Part shown: one piece after another, positions 23,806-32,307 of the stretch
How the letters are laid out: every line of letters starts with the position of its first letter
Numbering within the stretch: the first letter of the stretch is position 1
Made by a program: the position numbers and the translations under genes
Notes under the pieces: model-generated
Databases searched by the model: none
What the model was told of the DNA's origin: nothing
What the model saw: only the letters and a program-made list of their open reading frames with translations
From: a virus
Length of the DNA: 45,634 nucleotides
IMG/VR virus record: IMGVR_UViG_3300005577_000049
Coordinates: 1-45,634 of that record
Reading direction: 5' to 3' (one strand)

Positions 23806-24888
23806 ATGGCTAATACATCATTCGATATGTCCGCCGTCGGCGCATGCGAACTCATTCGCGCCGAAGCTGTCGATATCGCAAAAGAAAACGCACCATTTAA
23901 TCTTGGCCGTGCCACTGGTGCACTGGATTTTATCACAAGCCCGATAAATGGCACAATCTCGCAGACGGTAATTTCTGATCCTGCGGAAAAAGTGCACACA
24001 CTTCGCGTGCTATACGATCAACGCACCAAGCCATGTCAGGTGTCGACCGATCCTACCACAAATATTTGTAGCGATACGCCGATCACGGCGCCGCGCAAAC
24101 AGGCTTTTGTGAACATCGACAAAAAGATCACATCGCCTGCTCGTTATTTCTCAAACAATGACCTCGTTGTCAATTGTAAACCGAAAAATGAGTTCATTCG
24201 CGAACGTCTCATGAATGACCTGCGTGCAACGCGCGAGCGTCTTGACGAGGTGATACTTGCCGAGCTTAATGCCCGCACAGGATTGATCTATAACTGGGAC
24301 GGAGGAACAAGCACCGGATTCAAAAACCTGCAGTTGCTTTACCAGCAAAACGGCCAGGACATTCCGCAGCCGGGAAACTTCGAAAACATTTTGATGGATT
24401 ACCAAAACATGGAGTTCTCCGGAACACCTGCGGTGATTGCTCAAGGCTATTTCGATAAGTTCATGAAGCTGCAAGCAATGTCTTGTTGCAACGCGACAAC
24501 TCCTTACGGTGACGCTGTTGCTGGTGCCGGAGTAGCTTATTATTTCGACCAGGCCGCTAACTCAGTTGTCGGAAATAATAAGGTATTGGTTATGCCTCAT
24601 GGTATTGTACATCTGTTGACTTTCAACAAGAATAACAATATCAACATCAACACTGATCTTGAAGCGCATACCGTTGTTACAGATCCTGTAAATCCAGCTT
24701 TGAAGTGGAATCTCGATTTCAAATGGGATTGCACGACAGAGCAATGGAGATACGAATACTCTTTACACTGGACTTTGTTCAATGTGATCCAATCTGACTC
24801 CTTTGGAACTGATTCCGGAACTCCGGACTGCGGAGATGAGTTGTCAGGTGTTACAGGCGTATTCGGATACCAGATCACACGCGGCTAA
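23806..24888 (+). CDS. Major capsid protein
   Basis: 360 aa, the size of an HK97-fold capsid subunit, directly behind the scaffold-like gene. The N-terminal ANTSFDMSAVGACELIRAEA has no obvious cleaved delta domain. A long helix (ERLMNDLRATRERLDEVILA, about 138-157) fits the spine helix of the fold, and NKVLVMPHGIVHLLTFNK (about 259-276) a P-domain strand pair. The codon pattern is richer in G/C third positions than the surrounding genes, as expected for a highly expressed virion gene. Confidence 0.78.
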   Translation: MANTSFDMSAVGACELIRAEAVDIAKENAPFNLGRATGALDFITSPINGTISQTVISDPAEKVHTLRVLYDQRTKPCQVSTDPTTNICSDTPITAPRKQAFVNIDKKITSPARYFSNNDLVVNCKPKNEFIRERLMNDLRATRERLDEVILAELNARTGLIYNWDGGTSTGFKNLQLLYQQNGQDIPQPGNFENILMDYQNMEFSGTPAVIAQGYFDKFMKLQAMSCCNATTPYGDAVAGAGVAYYFDQAANSVVGNNKVLVMPHGIVHLLTFNKNNNININTDLEAHTVVTDPVNPALKWNLDFKWDCTTEQWRYEYSLHWTLFNVIQSDSFGTDSGTPDCGDELSGVTGVFGYQITRG

Positions 24889-24890
24889 TA

Positions 24891-25859
24891 ATGCTTAGCT
24901 GTTTCGTTGATTATATAACGCCGGATCAATCACGTCCCAGCCGTAGCGGCCTTTATGCGTCGACCCTTCCGGGGGTTGATGCGGAAATGCTCGAAGGCTT
25001 GGCTAAATCCATAGATGCAAGCCCCGAATATGACACTTGGGGCTTGCTAATCTATCCGCGCGCAATTCAAAATTTAATCTCTGAGATTTCATCAAAGTTG
25101 CAAAGCAAATTCTTTGTCGACATGAAACTTGTCAGCAGAGAAACGTCGGAATTCAAAGCAGATTACAACTACAATTCTGGACTAGCTGGATTAAAATTCA
25201 ACTTCCGATTAGCAAAATATTCCGTTGTTCATATTGAGACGATAGAAGTATTTGCGCAAGGATCTGTTAATAATTTTGTTATTGAGTTCTTCGATACTGA
25301 CGAGAATGGCGAATTGATTTTCACTAAGCAGGTAAAAATTGCCGCCGGTCGTAACACTATAAACATTGATTACGACTTCGAAGTTGACGATCTATTTATT
25401 GCCTATGACACTTCCGCTGCAAGCTTAAAACAGACTCAAAACAAGTTCTTTAGATCTGGCTGGTTGTACAATGATATCATATGTGATTTCAATTGCTTTG
25501 GTGGGTTAGGTAATAGCGTAGAAGGCAAGAGTACAGCCGTTCAAATTAATGGCGGTGGCCTTAATGTAAAGCTGGTCGTAACCTGTTCAATCGAAAAATT
25601 CATTTGCGATAACCTGAGCATCTTTAAAAATGTTTTTTGGTGGAAGATAGGGCAGGAGATATGCAACGAACGTCGATTTGGTGAAAGGCTGAATGCATTC
25701 ACGACCATGACAATCGAACGCTTCACTGAACTGAATACCTACTACGATTATAATTTCAACAAGGAACTCGACAACGCGATAAAGTCACAAAACATCAACG
25801 AAGATCCAGTTTGCTTCGCTTGCAAAAGTACCGTGTACACTGATAAACTTTTACCATAA
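24891..25859 (+). CDS. Virion protein, possible head-tail joining protein
   Basis: 322 aa, immediately after the capsid gene. The N-terminal LYASTLPGVDAEMLEGLAKS vaguely resembles head-tail connector starts. The middle is beta-rich (VHIETIEVFAQGSVNNFVIE). The C-terminal helix region RFGERLNAFTTMTIERFTEL ends in DPVCFACKSTVY with a CxxC. I do not recognise the family firmly. Its stop overlaps the ATG of a 12-codon ORF (TAATG at 25857-25861), and a Cys-rich micro-ORF follows at 25887. Confidence 0.5.
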   Translation: MLSCFVDYITPDQSRPSRSGLYASTLPGVDAEMLEGLAKSIDASPEYDTWGLLIYPRAIQNLISEISSKLQSKFFVDMKLVSRETSEFKADYNYNSGLAGLKFNFRLAKYSVVHIETIEVFAQGSVNNFVIEFFDTDENGELIFTKQVKIAAGRNTINIDYDFEVDDLFIAYDTSAASLKQTQNKFFRSGWLYNDIICDFNCFGGLGNSVEGKSTAVQINGGGLNVKLVVTCSIEKFICDNLSIFKNVFWWKIGQEICNERRFGERLNAFTTMTIERFTELNTYYDYNFNKELDNAIKSQNINEDPVCFACKSTVYTDKLLP

Positions 25860-25886
25860 TGGCAAAGAAGAAAAAGAAAAAAGGCT

Positions 25887-25937
25887 ATGGGATGTAATTG
25901 CGGCTCTAAGAAGGGCAAAAAAAGACGTGGCCAATGA
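25887..25937 (+). CDS. 16-aa Cys-Lys micro-ORF
   Basis: Encodes MGCNCGSKKGKKRRGQ. Its TGA overlaps the GTG-started morphogenesis gene. Short peptides beginning MGCNC occur in other Bacteroidota phages in my recollection, which is why I list it. Just upstream, in the -1 frame relative to it, lies ATG plus 11 mostly Lys codons (25859-25897) on an A-rich run, so the two could be one frameshifted peptide. Translation is unproven. Confidence 0.35.
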   Translation: MGCNCGSKKGKKRRGQ

Positions 25938-26406
25938 GCTGACGGATATTACCAATAAAATAATCAAGGCTGTCACTGACGATCAAAACATCCGTGTGGC
26001 CCTGAGCACTGTATTGGCTATTCATAAGCCGAGGATATTTCAGCAGGGCTTGGATCGCAATGGGCAAAAGATCGGGACATACTCCAAGAAACCGATTTCC
26101 ATTTCTAAAAAGAATCAGGCGAGAAATACCGGCAAAACCTTTTTTAAAGGTGGATACGATGAGTATAAAAGAGCTATCGGGAAAAACCCAGGCTTTGTGA
26201 ATTTTGTCAATACCGGTCAGGAGTCGGCAGATTACGGTTTAATTGGCAGTGATGGAAACTATGGATTCGGATCTAACAACGATTTGAATTATCAGAAATC
26301 ACAATGGCAAGAGGCTAAATACGGGAAAGAGATTTTTGATTTATCCGAAAAGGAAATCAATACACTCGAAAATGTTTTAATCGCTCAACTCGAACGCATA
26401 CTATGA
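25927..26406 (+). CDS. Phage virion morphogenesis / tail completion-like protein
   Basis: 159 aa starting with GTG; no ATG occurs early in the frame. The pattern IHKPRIFQQGLDRNGQKIGT, a central FKGGYDEYKRAIGKNPGFVN, and WQEAKYGKEIFDLSEKEINT near the C-terminus matches the Mu gpG/HK97 gp10-like proteins that complete the head-tail junction. It sits between head genes and the tail-terminator-like gene. It overlaps the next gene by 4 bp. Confidence 0.62.
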   Translation: MANELTDITNKIIKAVTDDQNIRVALSTVLAIHKPRIFQQGLDRNGQKIGTYSKKPISISKKNQARNTGKTFFKGGYDEYKRAIGKNPGFVNFVNTGQESADYGLIGSDGNYGFGSNNDLNYQKSQWQEAKYGKEIFDLSEKEINTLENVLIAQLERIL

Positions 26407-26969
26407 CCGACATCCTACAAGCGATAGACGATTACACAGCAAACCGGTATTCCGCGTTAAAGTTAAAACTATTCGGATTCTGCGAGATTATGCATAAAAC
26501 GGCAGAGTCATCAGATCAACCAATTCCAGTGACAATTCCAGACAGAAAACAAGTATCACTCGATGACAAGTATGATTTGATCACTTGGATTCGCTGGGAT
26601 TCGCCTGTTCAGTATTCTGAAAATAAGGATTGGAGTTTCGGGCCGAATGAAGCAACCACAGCAACGATTACGGCTCGCGTAGTTGTAGCTCACAAGGTAA
26701 AACTTGGAGAGAATTTAATTTTTGATTTCGCTAATCATTTTCCTCAGACATTAAACATACCTGGATTCCTATATGTGTTTGTTGATGATTCATTCAACAT
26801 AAACAATGATCATGAAGGCATCTACCTCACAGAATTAGGAAAGACAGTGTATGAAAAACATAGGTTTAATTGGAATCTATACGTGGTGAACTTCACTTTT
26901 GAGTTTACGCCATGTGACAGTGATTCGTTTAGAATTTTAGAAAATGGAGAATTTAGAATTACTGAGTAA
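26403..26969 (+). CDS. Probable tail terminator / tail completion protein
   Basis: 188 aa. Alternating strands with two helices (ILQAIDDYTANRYSALKLKL at the start, LGENLIFDFANHFPQTLNIP later) fit the small alpha/beta fold of tail terminators that cap the tail tube. ATGA overlap upstream; the TAA at 26967-26969 shares its last A with the next ATG. The call rests on position after the gp10-like gene and on fold impression only. Confidence 0.5.
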   Translation: MTDILQAIDDYTANRYSALKLKLFGFCEIMHKTAESSDQPIPVTIPDRKQVSLDDKYDLITWIRWDSPVQYSENKDWSFGPNEATTATITARVVVAHKVKLGENLIFDFANHFPQTLNIPGFLYVFVDDSFNINNDHEGIYLTELGKTVYEKHRFNWNLYVVNFTFEFTPCDSDSFRILENGEFRITE

Positions 26970-27298
26970 TGCCAAAGAAAATAACCCAACTCCCGGCAGC
27001 ATCGGCACTTGAAGGCCCCGAGAAATTAGAAATTGTACAGGGGGGTACGTCTAAACAAACCACAGCGCAAGCCATTGCTAATCTAGCATCCGGTGGTGGA
27101 GGCGGCGGAGATTTCCTATATACAGGCGCATCGCCTGCGACAGTTACGATTAATGGTATAACCGCCGGAGACGATTTGTCAATTCTAACGATAACACAAA
27201 TACTGGAAAAAATACTTGCACCTATTGTTACGAGCGTAACCTCCGATAGTAGTACTGCTAAAGTAGATTCAAATTTAATAACATCAGACCAAACGTAA
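26969..27298 (+). CDS. Short tail appendage protein with Gly linker
   Basis: 109 aa. KKITQLPAASALEGPEKLEI then VQGGTSKQTTAQAIANL is an N-terminal module often starting Bacteroidota-phage fibre or appendage proteins. A GGGGGG linker (about 43-48) follows, then a short beta/helical tail. It probably attaches an appendage to the tail tip or bears the following fibre. The protein is unusually short; the fibre gene begins 7 bp after its stop, so the pair may be a split fibre. Confidence 0.62.
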   Translation: MPKKITQLPAASALEGPEKLEIVQGGTSKQTTAQAIANLASGGGGGGDFLYTGASPATVTINGITAGDDLSILTITQILEKILAPIVTSVTSDSSTAKVDSNLITSDQT

Positions 27299-27305
27299 AA
27301 AATAT

Positions 27306-28487
27306 ATGTCACAGCAAACTATAGGCGTAGGAACATCGGCTAACGACGGTACTGGCGATCCGCTACGTACCGCCATGCAAAAAACAAACTCCAACTTTAC
27401 AGAGTTGTATACCGCTGATACAGCCAATGAAAAGACAGCGAATAAGGACACCGATGGTACGCTAGCTGCAAACTCAGATGCAAAGTATGCCAGCCAGAAG
27501 GCGACAAAAACGTATGTTGATAATAAAGTCACTACTGCACTGGCTGGTATTGAATGGAAAGCGTCTGTGCTAGTCGCCACAACATCTAATATTACTTTAT
27601 CAGGAGAGCAGACGATAGATGGTGTGCTAACGAGTGCATCAAGGGTGCTCGTTAAGGATCAATCTACAGGATCACAGAACGGTATTTATATTTCAGCTTC
27701 CGGTTCATGGGCAAGGGCAACAGACGCGGATTCGGCTGCAGAACTGGAAGGCGCAACGGTTAACGTGGAACAAGGAACGTCAAACGGTAATACAACTTGG
27801 GTACAGACTGCCGATTCAATAACAATCGGATCAACAGCGTTGGTTTTCTCACAGTTAGGCACAAGTGTTCCGGATGCCTCAGGGTCAACGAAAGGTATAG
27901 CAAAACTTTACACATCGGTAGGTACTAATACTGACGGATCAATGGATCAAGCTTCTATAAAAGCTGCCATCATTGGTTTGCAAGACTTATTCGTTCCAGC
28001 CTCCGCCATGTGGCCGCGTGTAACCAATGGATGCGCAGATCTTTCAAAGACTGAAATGGTAACATCATTGGTAAACATCCAAACTCTTGACTTCGATCCT
28101 GACACACAGACTTATGCGCAGTTCGGAATATCGCTTCCAACAAACTGGAATAACGGAACTGTGACGGCGAAAATTTACTGGATGGCCGCAACTGGTTCAG
28201 GTGATGTAAAGTGGCAAATAAAAGGTGGTGCTTATTCGGATAATGATTTATTCACTACCGCTCTAGGCACGGCTCAGTCTGTTACTGATACACTTTTGGC
28301 TGCTAGTAAATTACAGATTACAGCTGCTACTTCTGCTATCACGTTGGCTGGCTCACCGGCTGATTCGGATATGCTGTTCTTTGAGATTTCAAGGGTGGCG
28401 GCAGATGGGGCTGATACGTTAACATCCAATGCAAAATTAATTGGAGTAGTAATTACCCTAACCACGGACGCCGCTGTAGCATCATGA
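27306..28487 (+). CDS. Tail fibre protein
   Basis: 393 aa. It starts with the classic fibre attachment motif TIGVGTSANDGTGDPLRTAM then NSNFTELY. Residues about 88-185 form the fibre repeat module (LSGEQTIDGVLTSASRVLVK, GSWARATDADSAAELEGATV, then IGSTALVFSQLG). A relative of this module sits inside the 876-aa tail protein at 15030-17660. The C-terminal domain (about 225-393) is beta-rich and a candidate receptor-binding head. It overlaps the next gene by 4 bp. Confidence 0.8.
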   Translation: MSQQTIGVGTSANDGTGDPLRTAMQKTNSNFTELYTADTANEKTANKDTDGTLAANSDAKYASQKATKTYVDNKVTTALAGIEWKASVLVATTSNITLSGEQTIDGVLTSASRVLVKDQSTGSQNGIYISASGSWARATDADSAAELEGATVNVEQGTSNGNTTWVQTADSITIGSTALVFSQLGTSVPDASGSTKGIAKLYTSVGTNTDGSMDQASIKAAIIGLQDLFVPASAMWPRVTNGCADLSKTEMVTSLVNIQTLDFDPDTQTYAQFGISLPTNWNNGTVTAKIYWMAATGSGDVKWQIKGGAYSDNDLFTTALGTAQSVTDTLLAASKLQITAATSAITLAGSPADSDMLFFEISRVAADGADTLTSNAKLIGVVITLTTDAAVAS

Positions 28488-29959
28488 TAAACCTAGCTCA
28501 AATGGGGATTTTGGGTTATGTAAACCAACATGACCAAGTAAGCCTGCCAGGTACGCCACAAGCTGTCTACTCTACATTTAAATTAGTTGGCGGATATACG
28601 GGAAATGGAATAAAGATTACTCGTCTTTCCGATAGCACTACACTTGACGTTGGATTTTCAGGAACAGTTTTGAATAAAGCAGCTATTGACGCGTTTACTT
28701 CAGGTGGCACGATTGATTGTACTGTTAATAAGATCTACGATCAATCCGGTAACGGTTTTCATCTTGATGTAGAAGCAAGTCGGGATGAAGCTAATTTATT
28801 TTACGACCCTCGCCATAGTAATTATATACTGCGGTTCCTACCAAGGACTGTTTCAAATGCAGCGGTTGGTGATGTTGCTGATGTAGGGGAAGCAAGCTAC
28901 GCAAACACTTCACTAGCTGTCGCCTTAAACTCGTTTTCATGCTATCAGATTGAAAGGGGAAATAAACGATTCCCAGGAAGGTCACGGATGATTTGGGAAT
29001 TCGGGAATATCAGCGGCAACGATATCATGTATTATGAATTCAACAATAACTATAACCGTCATTGTTTTGTTGGATCAGATCAGGCCGAAACCGGAACATA
29101 CATCTCAAACAGCACAGAGTTCGCCGTCAAATCTTTCAGAACAGACGGGGCGACAAACGTTTTAACTGGCGAGGATAATTTCTACAATACCACAATGGTT
29201 GCGTTGGGATCATTCACGGCAACAGGTTTCAGAATCGGTCAATGGTCTAACTCACTTGGTGACTACAACATGGAGTCAGATTGGTGTGGGACTATAATCT
29301 ACGGATCAGGATTAAATGGGACAGACCACACGACGATAAACGATCAGCTGCACAGATTGCTGGGCACTTCATTTAATCATAATGAACTGGTAGTTGCAAT
29401 CGGCGACTCTTTAACAGGTGGATACGGTTTGCAAAAGGACGAAAACTGGCTGATTCAATTCGAACGTTCATATAATAACCCCTCAATACGTTGGGTAAAT
29501 TCTGGGATAGCTTCCGACACGATCACCGGAATAAACGGTGATAGGGCTAATCGAGCAAGTAACTATTTAACGACACCTGCATTCGCCACAACTCCCACAA
29601 AGAAAATCGCTATAGTTTGGGCTGGTACGAATGACATAGCTTTGAACGGTGACACAGGAGCTACGGCTTACGCAAACTTTACCACGCTTTGTAACAACCT
29701 TCGCTCTGATGGGTTTACAAAGATCATCGGTATGGATATTATTCCTAGGTATGGATTACTTCCAACACCACTAGCTGAGGTTGCAAATTTTAACGCAGCA
29801 CTGAATGCAGATCATTCAATGCTGGATGGATACGTTCAGTTGTCAACTTTATCGTGGGCGATGGGTGTAACACATTTATCTGACAACGTACACATTAATC
29901 CTGCCGGGACAACTTTAGTTATCACGGCCTTGAAACCTGTTTTAGACACTTTCATATAA
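28484..29959 (+). CDS. Tail-spike-like protein: AbfB-like domain plus SGNH esterase
   Basis: 491 aa with two domains. Residues about 25-290 resemble the arabinofuranosidase-B-type lectin-like fold (YSTFKLVGGYTGNGIKITRL, KIYDQSGNGFHLDV). Residues about 300-491 are an SGNH/GDSL hydrolase with the full motif set: S309 in AIGDSLTGGYG, a block II Gly in NSGIASDT, N383 in AGTND, and D467/H470 in DNVHINPAG. Such enzymes remove acetyl or other ester groups from surface polysaccharide, so this is a candidate depolymerase/deacetylase for host capsule. There is no signal peptide, which fits a virion part. Confidence 0.82.
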   Translation: MINLAQMGILGYVNQHDQVSLPGTPQAVYSTFKLVGGYTGNGIKITRLSDSTTLDVGFSGTVLNKAAIDAFTSGGTIDCTVNKIYDQSGNGFHLDVEASRDEANLFYDPRHSNYILRFLPRTVSNAAVGDVADVGEASYANTSLAVALNSFSCYQIERGNKRFPGRSRMIWEFGNISGNDIMYYEFNNNYNRHCFVGSDQAETGTYISNSTEFAVKSFRTDGATNVLTGEDNFYNTTMVALGSFTATGFRIGQWSNSLGDYNMESDWCGTIIYGSGLNGTDHTTINDQLHRLLGTSFNHNELVVAIGDSLTGGYGLQKDENWLIQFERSYNNPSIRWVNSGIASDTITGINGDRANRASNYLTTPAFATTPTKKIAIVWAGTNDIALNGDTGATAYANFTTLCNNLRSDGFTKIIGMDIIPRYGLLPTPLAEVANFNAALNADHSMLDGYVQLSTLSWAMGVTHLSDNVHINPAGTTLVITALKPVLDTFI

Positions 29960-30225
29960 TGGAGAATATAAAAGATGTGATCGCACATGGTCTTTTAAAG
30001 ATTAACCCAATCAAGACAATAGCTGCAATTGGAGTGCTGTTCATGATGGGATTTATGTGTTATGCTCTGGTTTATATCAAAATACCTCCAGAGAATAGAG
30101 AGGCATTATTAATTCTACTCGGTATTATTTCAGGATCTGTTAGCGCGATAATCGGGTATTATTATGGCAGTTCCGCAGGATCGAAAAACAAAGACGACAT
30201 CATTAAACAAATGAATCAGAAATGA
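29959..30225 (+). CDS. Holin-like membrane protein
   Basis: 88 aa with two hydrophobic helices (TIAAIGVLFMMGFMCYALVY and ALLILLGIISGSVSAIIGYY) followed by a short charged tail (SKNKDDIIKQMNQK). Size, the GYYYGSSAGSKNKDDII terminus and its place at the start of a lysis cassette fit a holin. It would make inner-membrane holes at the time of lysis. It shares one base with the preceding stop and overlaps the following secreted esterase by 4 bp. Confidence 0.75.
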   Translation: MENIKDVIAHGLLKINPIKTIAAIGVLFMMGFMCYALVYIKIPPENREALLILLGIISGSVSAIIGYYYGSSAGSKNKDDIIKQMNQK

Positions 30226-31064
30226 AAAATATTCTAATCTTACTACTATTCGTTTGCTCGGCCACGTTCGGGCAGATGATTCGCACGCTGCCGCCACAGC
30301 TTAACGGCACATGTATTCAGTACGCTCCTAAATCAGGTGCGAAAAGCGTGGTAATTATTTTACCGGGAAAAGGCGAGCTTGGATCAGATCCGACGATCAT
30401 AGAAAGTCATATTAAGGTAGCTGCTGCTTTAAAGGCCGGGACATTCTCGGTGAACCGGGTCATCTTGTTTCAGCAGCTTGCATCAAGTCAGGGCGGATTT
30501 TACGGAAATACGATCGGGCCACTGATCGCATACGCTAAGACTTTAGGACTTCCAATTGATTTCTCCGGGCTTTCCCTGGGCGGCATGGGAGTGGGCGCAA
30601 ATCTGCCTTATTACCCGGGTGTTATCCGGTCGGCGATGACATGCCCTGGGAAGGTTGAACAGAACGTTGCAGCTGGCCCAATGACTTCGGCCGGTGTCCC
30701 ACAATGGCCGGCGGTCGACTATGTAGATGCTTACCGAAAAGTCCCATCCATTCACTACTATGATCCTGCAGACCTCACAATTCAAGACGGATACTCATCG
30801 ACAAAGAACCTTGTAACTAAGCTGCAGACCGAAGGCAAGAAAGACATTTCACTCATCGAATTGCCTGGGTATGGTCACGATGTTTGGGACTATGCGTATT
30901 CGCAGGCAAATTATTGGGCATGGCTCGACGCTCTTGACGCGCCGGTGCAAAAACCGATTTTAGATCCTGTGGTAAAGATGGATTTCGATATCCTTAACAA
31001 CGTCGTGATCTATACAACGCAGTCCGGAAAAGTAATAACCATTAAGCCTACAACGGTAAACTGA
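30222..31064 (+). CDS. Secreted alpha/beta-hydrolase (esterase-like)
   Basis: 280 aa with a signal peptide (MKNILILLLFVCSATFGQ, cleavage about after 17). The fold is alpha/beta hydrolase: VVIILPGKGELG (oxyanion-hole strand), nucleophile S118 in FSGLSLGGMG, likely acid D181 or D184 in YYDPADLT, and H219 in PGYGHDVWD. It resembles feruloyl-esterase or depolymerase-like enzymes. The C-terminal 40 residues (VVKMDFDILNNVVIYTTQSG) look like a small beta appendage, perhaps a sorting tag. It lies between holin-like genes; cleavage of outer-membrane or polysaccharide esters during lysis is inferred. Confidence 0.72.
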   Translation: MKNILILLLFVCSATFGQMIRTLPPQLNGTCIQYAPKSGAKSVVIILPGKGELGSDPTIIESHIKVAAALKAGTFSVNRVILFQQLASSQGGFYGNTIGPLIAYAKTLGLPIDFSGLSLGGMGVGANLPYYPGVIRSAMTCPGKVEQNVAAGPMTSAGVPQWPAVDYVDAYRKVPSIHYYDPADLTIQDGYSSTKNLVTKLQTEGKKDISLIELPGYGHDVWDYAYSQANYWAWLDALDAPVQKPILDPVVKMDFDILNNVVIYTTQSGKVITIKPTTVN

Positions 31065-31066
31065 AA

Positions 31067-31309
31067 ATGAAGCTACTCGAAATATCGACTGTGCCTGACG
31101 GGATATTCTGGTATACACTGAGCACAGTGATGGCAGGGGCTTTAATCGTCATCATATGGAACTATGCTAAAGAGACTACCGCGATGATAAAGGAACTGAA
31201 AGACACCGTTCAGAAACTTTCCATCAACGACAAAGTACAGGACGAGCGTTTAGACGGACATGACGAAAAGTTGTATGAGGTTCGTTACACTAAGCCCAAA
31301 CGTGGGTAA
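31067..31309 (+). CDS. Small membrane-anchored coiled-coil protein
   Basis: 80 aa with one transmembrane helix (WYTLSTVMAGALIVIIWNYA, about 14-33) and a charged helical tail (IKELKDTVQKLSINDKVQDE). This layout resembles XhlA-type holin partners, turned N-in or N-out depending on topology. It belongs to the lysis cassette by position; its family is not recognised. Confidence 0.6.
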   Translation: MKLLEISTVPDGIFWYTLSTVMAGALIVIIWNYAKETTAMIKELKDTVQKLSINDKVQDERLDGHDEKLYEVRYTKPKRG

Positions 31310-31401
31310 TGATGAACAGCATCCACAAAACACCTTCGACAAGCGCGATTATTTTGAGATATGTGAAAATTCTTGTGTACATGAAAACAACGGTAAAATA
31401 A
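31309..31401 (+). CDS. Possible 30-aa ORF in lysis cassette
   Basis: A 30-aa ORF whose ATG overlaps the preceding TAA (TAATG) and which fills most of the 102-bp gap before the next gene. It is basic and lacks recognisable features (MMNSIHKTPSTSAIILRYVK). Listed for its coupling arrangement; it may be non-coding leader. Confidence 0.28.
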   Translation: MMNSIHKTPSTSAIILRYVKILVYMKTTVK

Positions 31402-31411
31402 CCTTGCCAAC

Positions 31412-31798
31412 ATGATCAACCTGATAAAATTACTTCCGTGGATCGCCTTTATAATAGGTCACGCATTCTTTGACTTCTACCGGATAGGAAAATCGGAAAA
31501 ACCGATATATCTGCAGTCATTCATTATTCGCGGCATGGCGGCGATCCTGCATGCACTGTTGTTCAATCCGAAAGGCCCGGCGGATTGGTGGCCGGTTCTC
31601 ATATTCCAGGTAACAAGCTTTTGGTTGATCTTCCCGTTGTTCCTTAATGGACTCCGGAGAAAGCCGGCGATGTACGTAGGCGCGCAAAGTGGATGGTTGG
31701 ACTTCTACTTCTTGAATCATCCGGTCAACCAATGGATTGCCAAAGCCGCAGCATTGTTTTTAATGATCCTTTCAACCATTGTAATCTATCACAAATGA
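31412..31798 (+). CDS. Multi-span membrane protein of lysis cassette
   Basis: 128 aa with about four hydrophobic stretches: IKLLPWIAFIIGHAFFDFY, FIIRGMAAILHALLFN, PVLIFQVTSFWLIFPLFLNG and AAALFLMILSTIVIY. A second holin or antiholin is possible, since it sits directly before and overlaps (ATGA) the glucosaminidase gene. There are no catalytic motifs. Confidence 0.6.
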   Translation: MINLIKLLPWIAFIIGHAFFDFYRIGKSEKPIYLQSFIIRGMAAILHALLFNPKGPADWWPVLIFQVTSFWLIFPLFLNGLRRKPAMYVGAQSGWLDFYFLNHPVNQWIAKAAALFLMILSTIVIYHK

Positions 31799-32307
31799 CA
31801 AAAGCTGAATTCGTAAAAGTATTATTGCCATATGCAAAAGAATGCGAACAAGAAACCGGAGTTGACGCCTATGTTATACTTGCACAGGCGGCACTTGAAA
31901 GCGGATGGGGTAGGTACGCGCCAGGTAATATGTACTTCGGCGTAAAGGATGTGGACGGAATCAATGGGAACGAACAGCTCGTATTAACCACCGAGTATAG
32001 CCGAAGGGCAAATTGCACCCCGCAGGAGCTGGGGCTAGTTGATATTCAAAGCATTCAACCGGTGATCATGACTGGCAGGAGTTTTTTTAAATACCGAGGT
32101 CATGCCTATTTCAGAAAATTCGACACGCCAAAGGATTCGTTCGTGCAACACGCCCAGCTATTCCAAAAGCCGGTATACGCCGAAGCATACGCACAACGCA
32201 AAGATCCTGTGAAGTTTATTGAACTGATGGCGAAGCACTATGCAACCGCGCCGAACTATGCTGAAATTCTAACAAGCCTGTACAACGAGGTTAAAAAAGC
32301 ATCATGA
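31795..32307 (+). CDS. Endolysin: glucosaminidase (GH73/FlgJ-like)
   Basis: 170 aa from an ATG overlapping the upstream stop. It cuts the peptidoglycan glycan strand. The family signature AYVILAQAALESGWGRYAPG (about 25-44) contains the catalytic E35. NMYFGVKDVDG and the later FRKFDTPKDSFVQHAQLF, then YAEAYAQRKDPVKFIELMAK, match the rest of the glucosaminidase fold. It has no signal peptide or wall-binding domain, so it depends on the holin for access. Confidence 0.88.
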   Translation: MTKAEFVKVLLPYAKECEQETGVDAYVILAQAALESGWGRYAPGNMYFGVKDVDGINGNEQLVLTTEYSRRANCTPQELGLVDIQSIQPVIMTGRSFFKYRGHAYFRKFDTPKDSFVQHAQLFQKPVYAEAYAQRKDPVKFIELMAKHYATAPNYAEILTSLYNEVKKAS

